From Leptolinea sp. UBA4782 (lineage in GTDB: Bacteria; Chloroflexota; Anaerolineae; Anaerolineales; Anaerolineaceae): DNA of 48,937 nucleotides. The position numbers were made by a program, and so were the translations under genes. The stretch covers positions 1 to 48,937 of the forward strand of contig DHHC01000028.1 of NCBI GenBank assembly GCA_002403095.1, written 5' to 3'. This document shows positions 42,401 to 48,937 of the stretch, piece by piece. Below the pieces are notes generated by a model. That model worked only from the letters and a program-made list of their open reading frames with translations. It searched no databases and had not been told where the DNA came from. Position 1 is the stretch's first letter. Each line of letters opens with the position of its first letter.

Positions 42401-43567
42401 AATCTCTCCGACCGGGACGAGGAAAACGAACAAAAGCGGCCAGCAGATCTGGCAAATGAGTTGGGGGAACTGCTGCGCATCCCGATCCGGTTTACCCAGG
42501 AACAGCTCAGGCAGCTGGCTGCTGGAGACGACAATCTCAGGGCAGCCCTGCAATCACAGATAGAACAACTCTTTACCGCCCTTATGGTCAGCAGGGTGAT
42601 CGGCGCTATCGAAAGGCGTCTCGAAGAACCGCTCAACTTGAAACCGGCAGACCTTGCCGGCTTAAGCTGGCAGGAACTCACAGACCAGGTGAACGGAGCG
42701 GTAGAAAGCCTATACCAGCAGCGGTTCAACCGGTTGCTGGGTGAAAAGGGTGCCATCCAGCGCGACCTGGATGCCTGGCTGGAGCGTGAGGAAAATACCA
42801 ACTGGGATGATCGCACCCTGACCAGGCTGCTGGTGAACATCTCTCAAGGTAGTCGGACGATATTTGATGCCAAGACCCACCGCAAGGCGATACGGCGGTA
42901 CAACCGGCTGAACTATGTCTTCCTGGCTGCTAAACTGGTCGAAGATTCCACCTCGCAAGAAATGAACGAAAGGGTGCTGGCGCACTTCGAGAACGGGCTG
43001 CATGTGCTGGAAGCTGCCCGCGGCAAAGCGGAATGGAACCGCCTGCAGCAGATGGATGTGCTTCTAGGTCAAATGGATGGAAAGGTTGTGCAGCGCATCA
43101 GCCAATCCCTGGGAGAGGAAAAACTGCAAGCTCTCTCTTCCTTGAAGATAAACGAAATCACGGGCGAAGATGCTTCTCAGGTCAGCCTGGTATTTGGCCA
43201 GTTCATCCAGAATGAGATCAACCGCCAGCTGCTGCTGAGGGTCATCTCTGATCAATGGGTCGAATACCTGACCAAAATGGAAGCACTGCGTATCTCGATC
43301 GGGATGGAAGCATACGGGCAGCGTGACCCTCTGGTGCAGTACAAGAGCCAGGCCTCAGACCTTTTCCATGATTTGCTGGCAGACGTGCGCATGGGCGTTA
43401 TCAGCCACATTTTCACCTACCAGGTCCGGCGGACTGCCAGCCTGGAAGCGGATGCCGAAAGCGCAGATGAAGAAGCCGAGGTTGATCAAACCCCTGCAGG
43501 TGATATCCCTGCAGCCCAGTCAGATCAACAGGATGGCGGCAAGAAGAAGAAACGCCACCGCCATTAA
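39464..43567 (+). CDS. secA: Preprotein translocase ATPase SecA, oversized
   Basis: 1367 residues against about 800-1000 in most bacteria. NBD1 has MRTGEGKTLVATLPLYLN (near 117) and DEVDNILIDEARTP (near 248), then FTGRLMPGRRWSEGLHQA and MTGTALTEAEEF; NBD2 has TNMAGRGVDIKLGG and HEARRIDNQLRGRAARQGDPGSS. Insertions: about 30 residues before LVYRTE-like VVYRTE (near 470), about 85 residues between SERLSERLQ and VLNARRHDEES (about 528-615), and a helical scaffold/wing region expanded by over 200 residues (about 830-1310). The C-terminus is a basic KKKKRHRH tail, with no CxCxSG zinc motif. SecA drives post-translational export through SecYEG. Confidence 0.95.
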   Translation: MFKNIFRNLGGDPQKREMQKIYPVVEEINRLESQFEALNTEALAAKTSEFRKTIADALSGITDPKERAQVEQETLDSLLPYAFAAVREASKRTIGLRHYDVQMIGGFTLHKGRIAEMRTGEGKTLVATLPLYLNALTGRGVHLVTVNDYLARRDARWMAPVYNLLGMSVGVLQMASRTNNGQSAFMINLEKTSAIEDQHQLEMVPRVEAYRADITYGTNSEYGFDYLRDNLTMRLDERVQRGHYYAIVDEVDNILIDEARTPLIISGPASEDTELYNTMAKVVRQLNPEDYEISEKDRSVTVSEIGEAHVEEILGQPLRDPERPEDITPEQARLLGHLEQALKAQFLFKRNKDYLVQAGKVVIVDEFTGRLMPGRRWSEGLHQAVEAKEGVKVEPENVTYATITLQNYFRMYQKLAGMTGTALTEAEEFAKIYKLEVFPIPTNLEYLASKENSSLVEVESKDEDGYKYAFYARRDDPAKKPVYWRRKDYTDVVYRTEEAKLRSITREIIYCHILGRPLLTGTTSVEHSERLSERLQAEPVRRLLQVLLLRELWMKANNAAMIERSVPELQVLNKPFEDLNPSDLRPLAKSFNITLNLEEPENIARLLEMLGFPAKFGPRLLQVVKGGIPHQVLNARRHDEESLIIARAGAYGAVTIATNMAGRGVDIKLGGELLDDVLRDTNRVLLKATGDPYALNNAERMALLKKIDPADYGVYEESVAAFVEYMENMEQVRALGGLHVVGSERHEARRIDNQLRGRAARQGDPGSSRFYLSLEDELMRLFGGAQVEGLWKRMMFDDSQPIEMAILGRLVEQSQERVEGTNFDIRKHLLEYDDVLNSQRTRIYGQRDRVFTKEDLSDDVLEMLRTELQNRVQVALKDTEGPWKLLAFLEEIQPAFQYEDLAYPSFAYRLMIDKIRTGIPGHAATENDIRNSVLDLADLALTAERDHTLHSVLELMDRSEDNLRNQVDDRVETLDTFFSNLSDRDEENEQKRPADLANELGELLRIPIRFTQEQLRQLAAGDDNLRAALQSQIEQLFTALMVSRVIGAIERRLEEPLNLKPADLAGLSWQELTDQVNGAVESLYQQRFNRLLGEKGAIQRDLDAWLEREENTNWDDRTLTRLLVNISQGSRTIFDAKTHRKAIRRYNRLNYVFLAAKLVEDSTSQEMNERVLAHFENGLHVLEAARGKAEWNRLQQMDVLLGQMDGKVVQRISQSLGEEKLQALSSLKINEITGEDASQVSLVFGQFIQNEINRQLLLRVISDQWVEYLTKMEALRISIGMEAYGQRDPLVQYKSQASDLFHDLLADVRMGVISHIFTYQVRRTASLEADAESADEEAEVDQTPAGDIPAAQSDQQDGGKKKKRHRH

Positions 43568-43607
43568 TGGAAAGAAAATAGATTGTTTGAACAGAGCGTT
43601 TTAAGGG

Positions 43608-43637
43608 TTGTCAATAACCCACAAAACTCTTATAATG
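43608..43637 (+). promoter_or_regulatory. Sigma-70-type promoter for the S1 gene
   Basis: TTGTCA and TATAAT with a 17-base spacer lie in the secA-S1 gap (roughly 43609-43637), followed by a 5' leader of about 25 bases that contains TTGGAGATC before the ATG at 43669. Confidence 0.7.
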
Positions 43638-43668
43638 CTACTAACCTTTTTTTGGAGATCGATACGTT

Positions 43669-44925
43669 ATGGAAAATACCGAAGCCCGAGACGATCGGGA
43701 TCAAATGCCCGAAAATGATAATCACAACATGGAGGCGCTGTTAGCCCAGCAAGGTGATATCGATTTTCCGCGTCAGGGCGAAATCCGGACAGGCGTAATT
43801 GCCAGTATCGGACAGAACCAGATTCTTGTCAGCGTTGGTACCAAATCCGAAGGCATCATCAGCGGACGCGAATTGGAACAGATCAGCAAAGAAGACCTGG
43901 AAAGCTTTGAAGTTGGACAGAGTATTCCAGTTTTTGTGCTTAACCCGGAAGACCATAACGGGAATGTGGTTCTTTCGTTCAACCGCGCCCGCGAAGAAAC
44001 CGATTGGCTGGATGCTGAAGCACTGTTAAAAAGCAAAGCCAGTTATCACAGCCAGATCATCGGCTACAACAAGGGTGGTTTAATTGTAAGGTTCGGTGGA
44101 CTGCGGGGTTTCGTACCCGCCTCACAGGTCAGTTTGAGCCGCCGTGCAGCCCAAACCGGAGACACACCCGACAAACGCTGGTCCGATATGGTGAATGAGG
44201 AAGTGGACGTTTGCGTGATCGAAGTCGATCGCGAAAAACGCCGCCTGATCCTCTCTGAAAGGGCTGCCAGCACCGAGACCCGCGAAATGGTCAAGGATCG
44301 GCTGCTGGATGACCTGAAGGAAGGCGATGTTCGCACTGGCAGGGTTACCAGCCTGGCAGAGTTTGGTGCCTTTGTCAACATCAACGGTGCCGATGGCCTG
44401 GTGCACCTGTCTGAGATCAGCTGGGACCGCATCCAGAATCCCGCCGAAGTCCTCAAGGTTGGCCAGGAAGTTAAAGTCAAGGTCATCAATATCGACCGCG
44501 AAAAGAAACGCATTGGCCTTTCAATCCGCCAGTTAAAAGATGACCCCTGGATGAACATGGTTAAAGACTACCAGGTCGGACAGCTGGTGGAAGGTGTTAT
44601 TACCCGCCTGGCTAAATTTGGTGCTTTTGCCCGCCTTTCCGATGAAATTGAAGGCCTGATCCACATCTCCGAGATCAGCGAAAAACGGATTGAGCATCCC
44701 CGCGAAGTGCTGAAAGAAGGCGAATCGGTCACCCTGCGGATCATCAAGATCGATCCCGACAATCATCGTATCGGCCTGAGCATGCGCAAGGTTGAGTCTA
44801 TGGCGTATGCCGATATGGATTGGCAGACGCTTCTGGACGAGATGGAATCGGAAGACCAGGAAGATTCCAGCAGCCCGGAAGAAGACAACAATCCAGAAGA
44901 GTCCTCAACCAATCCTGAGGGCTAA
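43669..44925 (+). CDS. rpsA: Ribosomal protein S1-like protein with four S1 domains
   Basis: 418 residues. Four S1 (OB-fold) RNA-binding repeats at about 37-105, 122-190, 208-276 and 293-362; the last two contain the classic VTSLAEFGAFVNINGADGLVH and KFGAFARLSDEIEGLIHISE. Repeats 3 and 4 are closest to the canonical S1, while repeats 1 and 2 are more divergent, as in short S1 proteins of Gram-positive-like phyla. The acidic tail (390-418) is rich in Glu, Asp, Ser and Asn. It probably aids mRNA binding and translation initiation; in a genome with many leaderless transcripts that role may be less central. Confidence 0.9.
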   Translation: MENTEARDDRDQMPENDNHNMEALLAQQGDIDFPRQGEIRTGVIASIGQNQILVSVGTKSEGIISGRELEQISKEDLESFEVGQSIPVFVLNPEDHNGNVVLSFNRAREETDWLDAEALLKSKASYHSQIIGYNKGGLIVRFGGLRGFVPASQVSLSRRAAQTGDTPDKRWSDMVNEEVDVCVIEVDREKRRLILSERAASTETREMVKDRLLDDLKEGDVRTGRVTSLAEFGAFVNINGADGLVHLSEISWDRIQNPAEVLKVGQEVKVKVINIDREKKRIGLSIRQLKDDPWMNMVKDYQVGQLVEGVITRLAKFGAFARLSDEIEGLIHISEISEKRIEHPREVLKEGESVTLRIIKIDPDNHRIGLSMRKVESMAYADMDWQTLLDEMESEDQEDSSSPEEDNNPEESSTNPEG

Positions 44926-44938
44926 GAATCTTACAACT

Positions 44939-44975
44939 AAGAACGCACCTGGTCCTGGGTGCGTTCTTTTATTTT
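44939..44975 (+). terminator. Rho-independent terminator of the S1 gene
   Basis: AAGAACGCACC (44939-44949) pairs with GGTGCGTTCTT (44958-44968), followed by TTATTTT. The next start codon is only about 5 bases after the T-run. Confidence 0.85.
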
Positions 44976-44979
44976 CCCA

Positions 44980-46080
44980 ATGACACAATTCCTTATCGAT
45001 GCCCATGAAGACCTGGCCTACAACATGCTTGCCTTTGGCCGGGATTACAGCACCTCGGCTGCAGCCATCCGTGAATCTGAAGCAGGCACCGGCATCCCGG
45101 ATTTAACCGGGCACACCTTGCTCGGGTGGGATGATTACCAGGTTGGCAAAGTTGGTGTGGTATTCGGCACGCTGTTCAGCGCCCCCAAAAAATACCAGCA
45201 CGGGCAGCCGGATATCGTTACCTATGCCGATACCAGGGAGGCTTACGGAATCAGCCGGGCACAAATGGATGCCTATATCCGCCTGGCGGAAGAGCATCCC
45301 GATAAATTCACGCTGATCTTTGATAGAAAAGACCTGCACCAGGTTATTGATCCATGGAAGGCAGTTAATGATGATGCTCCTGCTGCGGGTCTGCCGGTCG
45401 GGATCGTGGTCAGTATGGAAAGCGCTGAAGGTCTGCGCCAGGTGGAGGAAGTGGAAGAATGGTGGCATTCGGGTGTCCGCCTGATCGGACCGGTTTGGGC
45501 AGGAACCCGTTTTTGCGGCGGCACCAGGGAACAAATGCCCTTCACCAAAGAAGGGTTTGCCTTGCTTGACCGCATGGCTGAAATGGGCTTCGGCCTGGAT
45601 GTGGCGCACATGTCCGACCTTTCCATTCAGACAGCCATTGACCGCTACCCGGGCACCATCATCTGCAGCCATGGCAATGTGCGCAGCATTATCAAAGGTG
45701 TAACCGGTGAGCGCCAATTAACCAACCTGGCTATCCGCCGCCTGGCAGAACGCGATGGTGTGGTTGGGGTAGTCCCCTTTAACAACTTCCTCAAAGCAGA
45801 CTGGACAAAAAACAGAAACCGCGAAGAGGTAACCCTCGACCACCTGGTTGCCCATATCGATGCCATCTGCCAATTAACAGGAAGTTCGAACCATGCCGCC
45901 ATCGGAACAGATTTTGACGGGCTGTTCGGTTTCCCGGATGTACCCCTCGAAATCAACACCATTGCAGACATGCAGAAGCTTGCGCCAAAACTACTCGAAA
46001 AAGGGTATACTCTAGTTGATGTACAGAAGATCTTTCATGGAAATTGGCTGCGAATACTGGAAAGGATTCTTCCTGCCTGA
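44980..46080 (+). CDS. Membrane dipeptidase (M19 renal-dipeptidase family)
   Basis: 366 residues from the ATG at 44980; an upstream in-frame start would lie inside the terminator hairpin. M19 zinc-site features in order: DAHEDLAY (HxD), the bridging glutamate in SMESAEGL, DVAHMSD, ICSHGNVRSI and IGTDFDGLFG. It hydrolyses dipeptides, including some with a D-residue at the C-terminal side. No Shine-Dalgarno is seen, and the gene starts right after the previous terminator, so the transcript may be leaderless. Its stop overlaps the next gene as TGATG. Confidence 0.88.
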   Translation: MTQFLIDAHEDLAYNMLAFGRDYSTSAAAIRESEAGTGIPDLTGHTLLGWDDYQVGKVGVVFGTLFSAPKKYQHGQPDIVTYADTREAYGISRAQMDAYIRLAEEHPDKFTLIFDRKDLHQVIDPWKAVNDDAPAAGLPVGIVVSMESAEGLRQVEEVEEWWHSGVRLIGPVWAGTRFCGGTREQMPFTKEGFALLDRMAEMGFGLDVAHMSDLSIQTAIDRYPGTIICSHGNVRSIIKGVTGERQLTNLAIRRLAERDGVVGVVPFNNFLKADWTKNRNREEVTLDHLVAHIDAICQLTGSSNHAAIGTDFDGLFGFPDVPLEINTIADMQKLAPKLLEKGYTLVDVQKIFHGNWLRILERILPA

Positions 46081-46574
46081 TGGCGATTAACAGTCAACCT
46101 GAAGAAAAAACAATCCCGCCTGAACCGAAAGAAACCCTGCAATCCTTCCAGCGCAGAAGGGTGCGCACAGGCTTGATTATCACTTTCCTGGGATACCTGA
46201 TGTTCCTGATGGGAACCACGCCGGGTTTGTTTGGTCTCGACCGCAGCCCGGTGATCGGTTTCATCCAGATTTCCATGTTTCTGGTAGGGCTGGGGATTAT
46301 CTGTGTTGGCGGCTACAGTAGTTTTATCAGCCTGTGGAAAGGCCGGCCGCGCAGTATCGCTGCAGATTTCGGTCTGCGGTTTGTCAGCACGGGTTTCGTT
46401 ATTACAGTTTTCACAGGGATGGCAGATATTTTCGGGTTTGGCAGCCACCTGCGCCCGAACATGCCATTTTTCGGCGAATGGCAGGCAATGGGGGTAATGA
46501 TCGGCGAAGCAGTTATTGCAGTGGGTTTTCTTCTGCTAATCCCATGGCAGCGAGCATCTGCCCGTTTGAAGTAA
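46080..46574 (+). CDS. Small four-helix membrane protein, unknown function
   Basis: 164 residues from the ATG at 46080, which overlaps the dipeptidase stop. Four hydrophobic segments are visible: TGLIITFLGYLMFLMGTTPG, a VIGFIQISMFLVGLGIICVG helix, LRFVSTGFVITVFTGMADIF and VMIGEAVIAVGFLLLIPW. No recognised domain. It is coupled to the dipeptidase. Its last 62 bases overlap, in antisense, the 3' end of the convergent flavoprotein gene. Confidence 0.72.
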   Translation: MAINSQPEEKTIPPEPKETLQSFQRRRVRTGLIITFLGYLMFLMGTTPGLFGLDRSPVIGFIQISMFLVGLGIICVGGYSSFISLWKGRPRSIAADFGLRFVSTGFVITVFTGMADIFGFGSHLRPNMPFFGEWQAMGVMIGEAVIAVGFLLLIPWQRASARLK

Positions 46575-47862
46575 ATAAATAGTCTACCGTCCCCAGCTCA
46601 ACTGCCTTTTCCTCTTCTTTCATCTGCAGCACTGCCAGGTCTTCCATTCTCACCACCGGGTGAGCCAGGTGCATTAGCTTTAGCTCAAGCCAGTCTGAAC
46701 TCTTCTGGTTTTTGGGTTCATTATTTTGAAGGTACTGCAAGACCGCCCTGGCGCTGTTCACGCCATCCTTGCGCGCCTTACCAACTAATCCATCGGATGC
46801 TTTCCGCGCCCAGCCCCCCAGGAAGATGCCCGGCAAGGGCTGTTTCGTCTGCGGATCATAGGCTTCATAGGAAATATCTTCAACCGGGTATTGCGGCTCT
46901 GGATTCCTGGCAAACTCGCTGCGCACAACTGGCAGGCCAAAATTCTCATCCACCCGGTTGCCAATAGCCAGGACAACTGTATCCGCGTTTATGACAAAGT
47001 TCTCCCCAGTAGCAACCGCTTTAGCTTCCCCACCCTGCACCTGCAGGGTGTTTCTGGCCAGCTCTACCCCAGCCAGCCTGCCACTGCCATCATTGATGAA
47101 GCGCGTGGGTGAAGCCAGAAAGCGTAGATAGAAATGCGTGTCAGAAATTTTTGGATCAGCTTTTGGCAGGCAGGAATAGAAAATGTCACGGCCCATTCCC
47201 GGATCCTGCCCCAGGGAACGCATTAATGGTTCAATTTCCTTCAGCTGCAGGTCGAGGTCATCCAGATCCAGGTTGGCGGCGATACGCTCGAATTCTTTTT
47301 TCTCAAATTTCACTTCCAACGGGCCGCGCCGTGCCACCACGGTAACTGAATCCGTTTTTAACTCACGGATCAGGTAGCAGGAAATGTCCGTCATGACATT
47401 ACCGACGCCAATCACAACAGCATTTTTTCCAATTTCCAGCTGCCTGCCAGCAAAAGGCGGCATTCCGGTAAAGGTATATACCAGGTCATTGGCATGGTAT
47501 ACACCCACCAGGTCTTCTCCCGGCAAGCCCAACGTGCGGTTGTATTGAGCGCCAATGCTAATCAAGATAGCATCAAAGCCGGCATCAACCAGTTCGTGCA
47601 ATTCCAGGTCGCGTCCCTCGCCAATGGAGACATTCCCGTAGTAAGCCAGGTTGGGAGTGGATAGTAGCTGTTTAAACTGTCCCCTGAGCCCGTCTTTCAT
47701 CTTCTTCTTATCAGGGTAAATCCCGTATTCAGCCAATCCCCCGGGCTTGATATCCCGATTTAAGAGCGAAACATGGTATCCTGCCTGGCTGATCTCGCGT
47801 GCAGCAAATAAGCCAGCGGGACCGGCTCCAATAACGGCAACTTCACCTCTGGTTGAATCCAT
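46513..47862 (-). CDS. FAD/NAD(P)-dependent oxidoreductase (ferredoxin-NADP reductase / GltD-like)
   Basis: 449 residues from the ATG at 47862; earlier in-frame starts would extend over the promoter. FAD-binding VAVIGAGPAGLFAAREIS at the start, PGGLAEYGIYPDK (as in GltD and adrenodoxin-reductase-like enzymes), a second dinucleotide motif VIGVGNVMTDISCYL near residue 155, VLAIGNR, and a C-terminal GIFLGGWARKASDGLVGKA. It probably shuttles electrons between NADPH and ferredoxin or a partner. A minus-strand TATAAT lies 9 bases upstream of the ATG. The 3' end overlaps the neighbouring plus-strand gene. Confidence 0.82.
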   Translation of the reverse strand: MDSTRGEVAVIGAGPAGLFAAREISQAGYHVSLLNRDIKPGGLAEYGIYPDKKKMKDGLRGQFKQLLSTPNLAYYGNVSIGEGRDLELHELVDAGFDAILISIGAQYNRTLGLPGEDLVGVYHANDLVYTFTGMPPFAGRQLEIGKNAVVIGVGNVMTDISCYLIRELKTDSVTVVARRGPLEVKFEKKEFERIAANLDLDDLDLQLKEIEPLMRSLGQDPGMGRDIFYSCLPKADPKISDTHFYLRFLASPTRFINDGSGRLAGVELARNTLQVQGGEAKAVATGENFVINADTVVLAIGNRVDENFGLPVVRSEFARNPEPQYPVEDISYEAYDPQTKQPLPGIFLGGWARKASDGLVGKARKDGVNSARAVLQYLQNNEPKNQKSSDWLELKLMHLAHPVVRMEDLAVLQMKEEEKAVELGTVDYLFTSNGQMLAAMGLAEENPLQ

Positions 47863-47877
47863 ATGGGCAACATTATA
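47863..47877 (-). promoter_or_regulatory. Extended -10 promoter, leaderless type
   Basis: On the minus strand TGC-TATAAT (-10 at 47877-47872) lies 9 bases before the ATG at 47862. No Shine-Dalgarno is visible. Confidence 0.5.
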
Positions 47878-47953
47878 GCAAATCATAAACCCCAGGTGCA
47901 TAAACCTTTTATTAGAACATCATGCAGGTTTACATGGGATGGTGCTGGTTAGG

Positions 47954-47969
47954 TATAATAATTTCACTT
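47954..47969 (+). promoter_or_regulatory. -10 box, leaderless type, for the M16 gene
   Basis: TATAAT at 47954-47959 lies 10 bases before the ATG at 47970. It is divergent from the flavoprotein promoter, about 77 bases away. Confidence 0.5.
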
Positions 47970-48937
47970 ATGAATAATTCCTTTTCACAGCACCAACTTT
48001 CGAATGGTTTACTGGTTCACCTCAAGGAGATCCATACCGCCCCGCTGGTCAGCCACTGGGTCTGGTACCGGGTCGGCTCCCGCAACGAAGTCCCTGGTAA
48101 GACGGGCATCTCTCATTGGGTCGAGCACATGCAGTTTAAAGGCACCCCTGCTTACCCATCCGGTGTGCTTGATAAAGCCATCTCCCGGTATGGCGGGGTT
48201 TGGAACGCGTTCACCTACCTCGATTGGACCGCGTACTTTGAAACCATGCCTGCAGACCACATCTACCTGGCCATGGAACTGGAAGCCAGCCGCATGCATG
48301 AAAGCCTGTTTGATCCATTGGAGGTTGAGTCGGAGCGCACGGTCATTCTTTCGGAACGTGAAGGGAATGAGAACATCCCCATCTTCCGGCTGGATGAAGC
48401 GGTACAGCAGGCTGCATTCGATTCCCATCCTTATCAGCATGAGGTCATTGGGGAAACTGCTGACTTGCATAGCATCTCGCGCGATGACCTGTACCAGCAT
48501 TACCGCACCTACTACTCCCCCGCTAATGCGGTCTTATGCATGGCAGGCGACTTCCAGACAGATGAGATGCTCAAAACCCTGGAACAGTTATACGCCGGAA
48601 TCAGCGTAAAGCCGGCCAGCCCGGGAACTGCCAGCCAGGAAGGGATTATCCCGGACAGGCGCCGGGTGGAAGTAAATGGGCCGGGTGAAACAGCGTTTGT
48701 ACGCCTGGCTTACCGTGCCCCGCAGGCAGACCATCCCGATTTCTTCGCCTTCACCATCCTGGACAGCTTACTGGCAGGGCCAAGCCCCCTGAACCTGTTC
48801 GGCGGGGGAGGGATTTCAAACAAGACCAGCCGATTGTACCAGGCAGTGGTGGAAAGAGAATTTGCGGTAGGGGTTAGCGGCAGCCTGCAGCCGACCATTG
48901 ATCCTTACCTTTACGAAATAACCGCCACCGTTCACCC
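47970..48937 (+). CDS. M16-family zinc metallopeptidase, 3' end beyond the window
   Basis: Translating from the ATG at 47970 gives 322 open codons to the window edge, so only the first half or so is seen. The inverted zinc motif HxxEH is HWVEHM near residue 51, following GSRNEVPGKTGISHW, where most relatives have HFLEHM. The second metal ligand region is in ESERTVILSEREGNEN, and FQTDEMLKTLEQLY and ETAFVRLAYRAP mark the second domain. M16 peptidases (processing-peptidase or pitrilysin type) degrade peptides, often as a two-gene pair. No signal peptide is obvious. Confidence 0.9.
   Translation, partial: MNNSFSQHQLSNGLLVHLKEIHTAPLVSHWVWYRVGSRNEVPGKTGISHWVEHMQFKGTPAYPSGVLDKAISRYGGVWNAFTYLDWTAYFETMPADHIYLAMELEASRMHESLFDPLEVESERTVILSEREGNENIPIFRLDEAVQQAAFDSHPYQHEVIGETADLHSISRDDLYQHYRTYYSPANAVLCMAGDFQTDEMLKTLEQLYAGISVKPASPGTASQEGIIPDRRRVEVNGPGETAFVRLAYRAPQADHPDFFAFTILDSLLAGPSPLNLFGGGGISNKTSRLYQAVVEREFAVGVSGSLQPTIDPYLYEITATVH

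Noticed and set aside
42184..42840. 218-codon frame on the minus strand inside secA
   Set aside because: Serine/arginine-rich, antisense to the well-conserved secA frame, no start signal and no domain.
1..48937. CRISPR arrays, tRNA or rRNA genes, insertion sequences, prophage or antiphage clusters
   Set aside because: No repeat-spacer pattern, no tRNA-like cloverleaf, no transposase, integrase or phage structural genes were seen. The two DNA methyltransferases have no adjacent nuclease, so no restriction-modification system is claimed.

Overview
The window looks like a chromosomal segment of a free-living bacterium, most probably a Chloroflexota (Anaerolineae-like) genome. This is inferred from the gene mix: RNase J, a DUF951 protein, a very large SecA without the zinc tail, a bacterial VLRF1/eRF1-like protein, several small lipoproteins, and many genes whose -10 box sits almost on the start codon. 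No single marker proves it, and no rRNA, tRNA, insertion sequence, prophage or CRISPR array was seen. Genes are densely packed, often with ATGA/TGATG overlaps, and both window ends cut a gene (cysD at the left, an M16 peptidase at the right).

Layout. 1-2190 (minus): sulfate activation, with a TauE/SafE permease, APS kinase and the sulfate adenylyltransferase small subunit. 2303-4325 (plus): a deoxynucleotide N-hydrolase-like protein and a membrane alkaline-phosphatase-superfamily hydrolase. 4642-6790: a DnaJ/CbpA-type chaperone and an HtrA-type lipoprotein protease. 6877-11210: a VLRF1/eRF1-like protein, an orphan DNA methyltransferase, RNase J and D-aminoacyl-tRNA deacylase. 11217-13950 (minus): a three-gene ABC-2 exporter. 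14231-16296: an SDR enzyme, a lipoprotein and a phosphoribosyltransferase. 16374-18472 (minus): a GIY-YIG/galactokinase fusion and an M50 protease. 18524-22777 (plus): DUF951, TrmO, TsaE, TsaB, RimI, a CcrM-like methyltransferase and a family-4 uracil-DNA glycosylase.

22855-39355 is a surface-polysaccharide island: a plus operon (nucleotide-sugar dehydrogenase, epimerase, flippase, GT4) faces a minus operon (WecC-type dehydrogenase, GT4, GT-C-like membrane protein, methyltransferase, then PolX and a lipoprotein). Two tandem paralogous GT-C-like membrane proteins follow. 39464-48937 holds an oversized SecA, a four-domain S1 protein, a membrane dipeptidase, a small membrane protein, a ferredoxin-NADP-reductase-like flavoprotein and the M16 peptidase.

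The most unusual items are the in-frame GIY-YIG-galactokinase fusion; a PolX whose third polymerase aspartate is replaced by glutamine while its PHP nuclease motifs are intact; a CcrM-like methyltransferase overlapping the t6A/RimI genes; a uracil-DNA glycosylase ending in a clamp-binding-like QLSLF; a set of leaderless-type promoters, including one in front of a 20-codon leader ORF that overlaps the next gene; and a structured non-coding element near 14.04-14.18 kb whose CU-rich loop is complementary to the Shine-Dalgarno of the adjacent gene.
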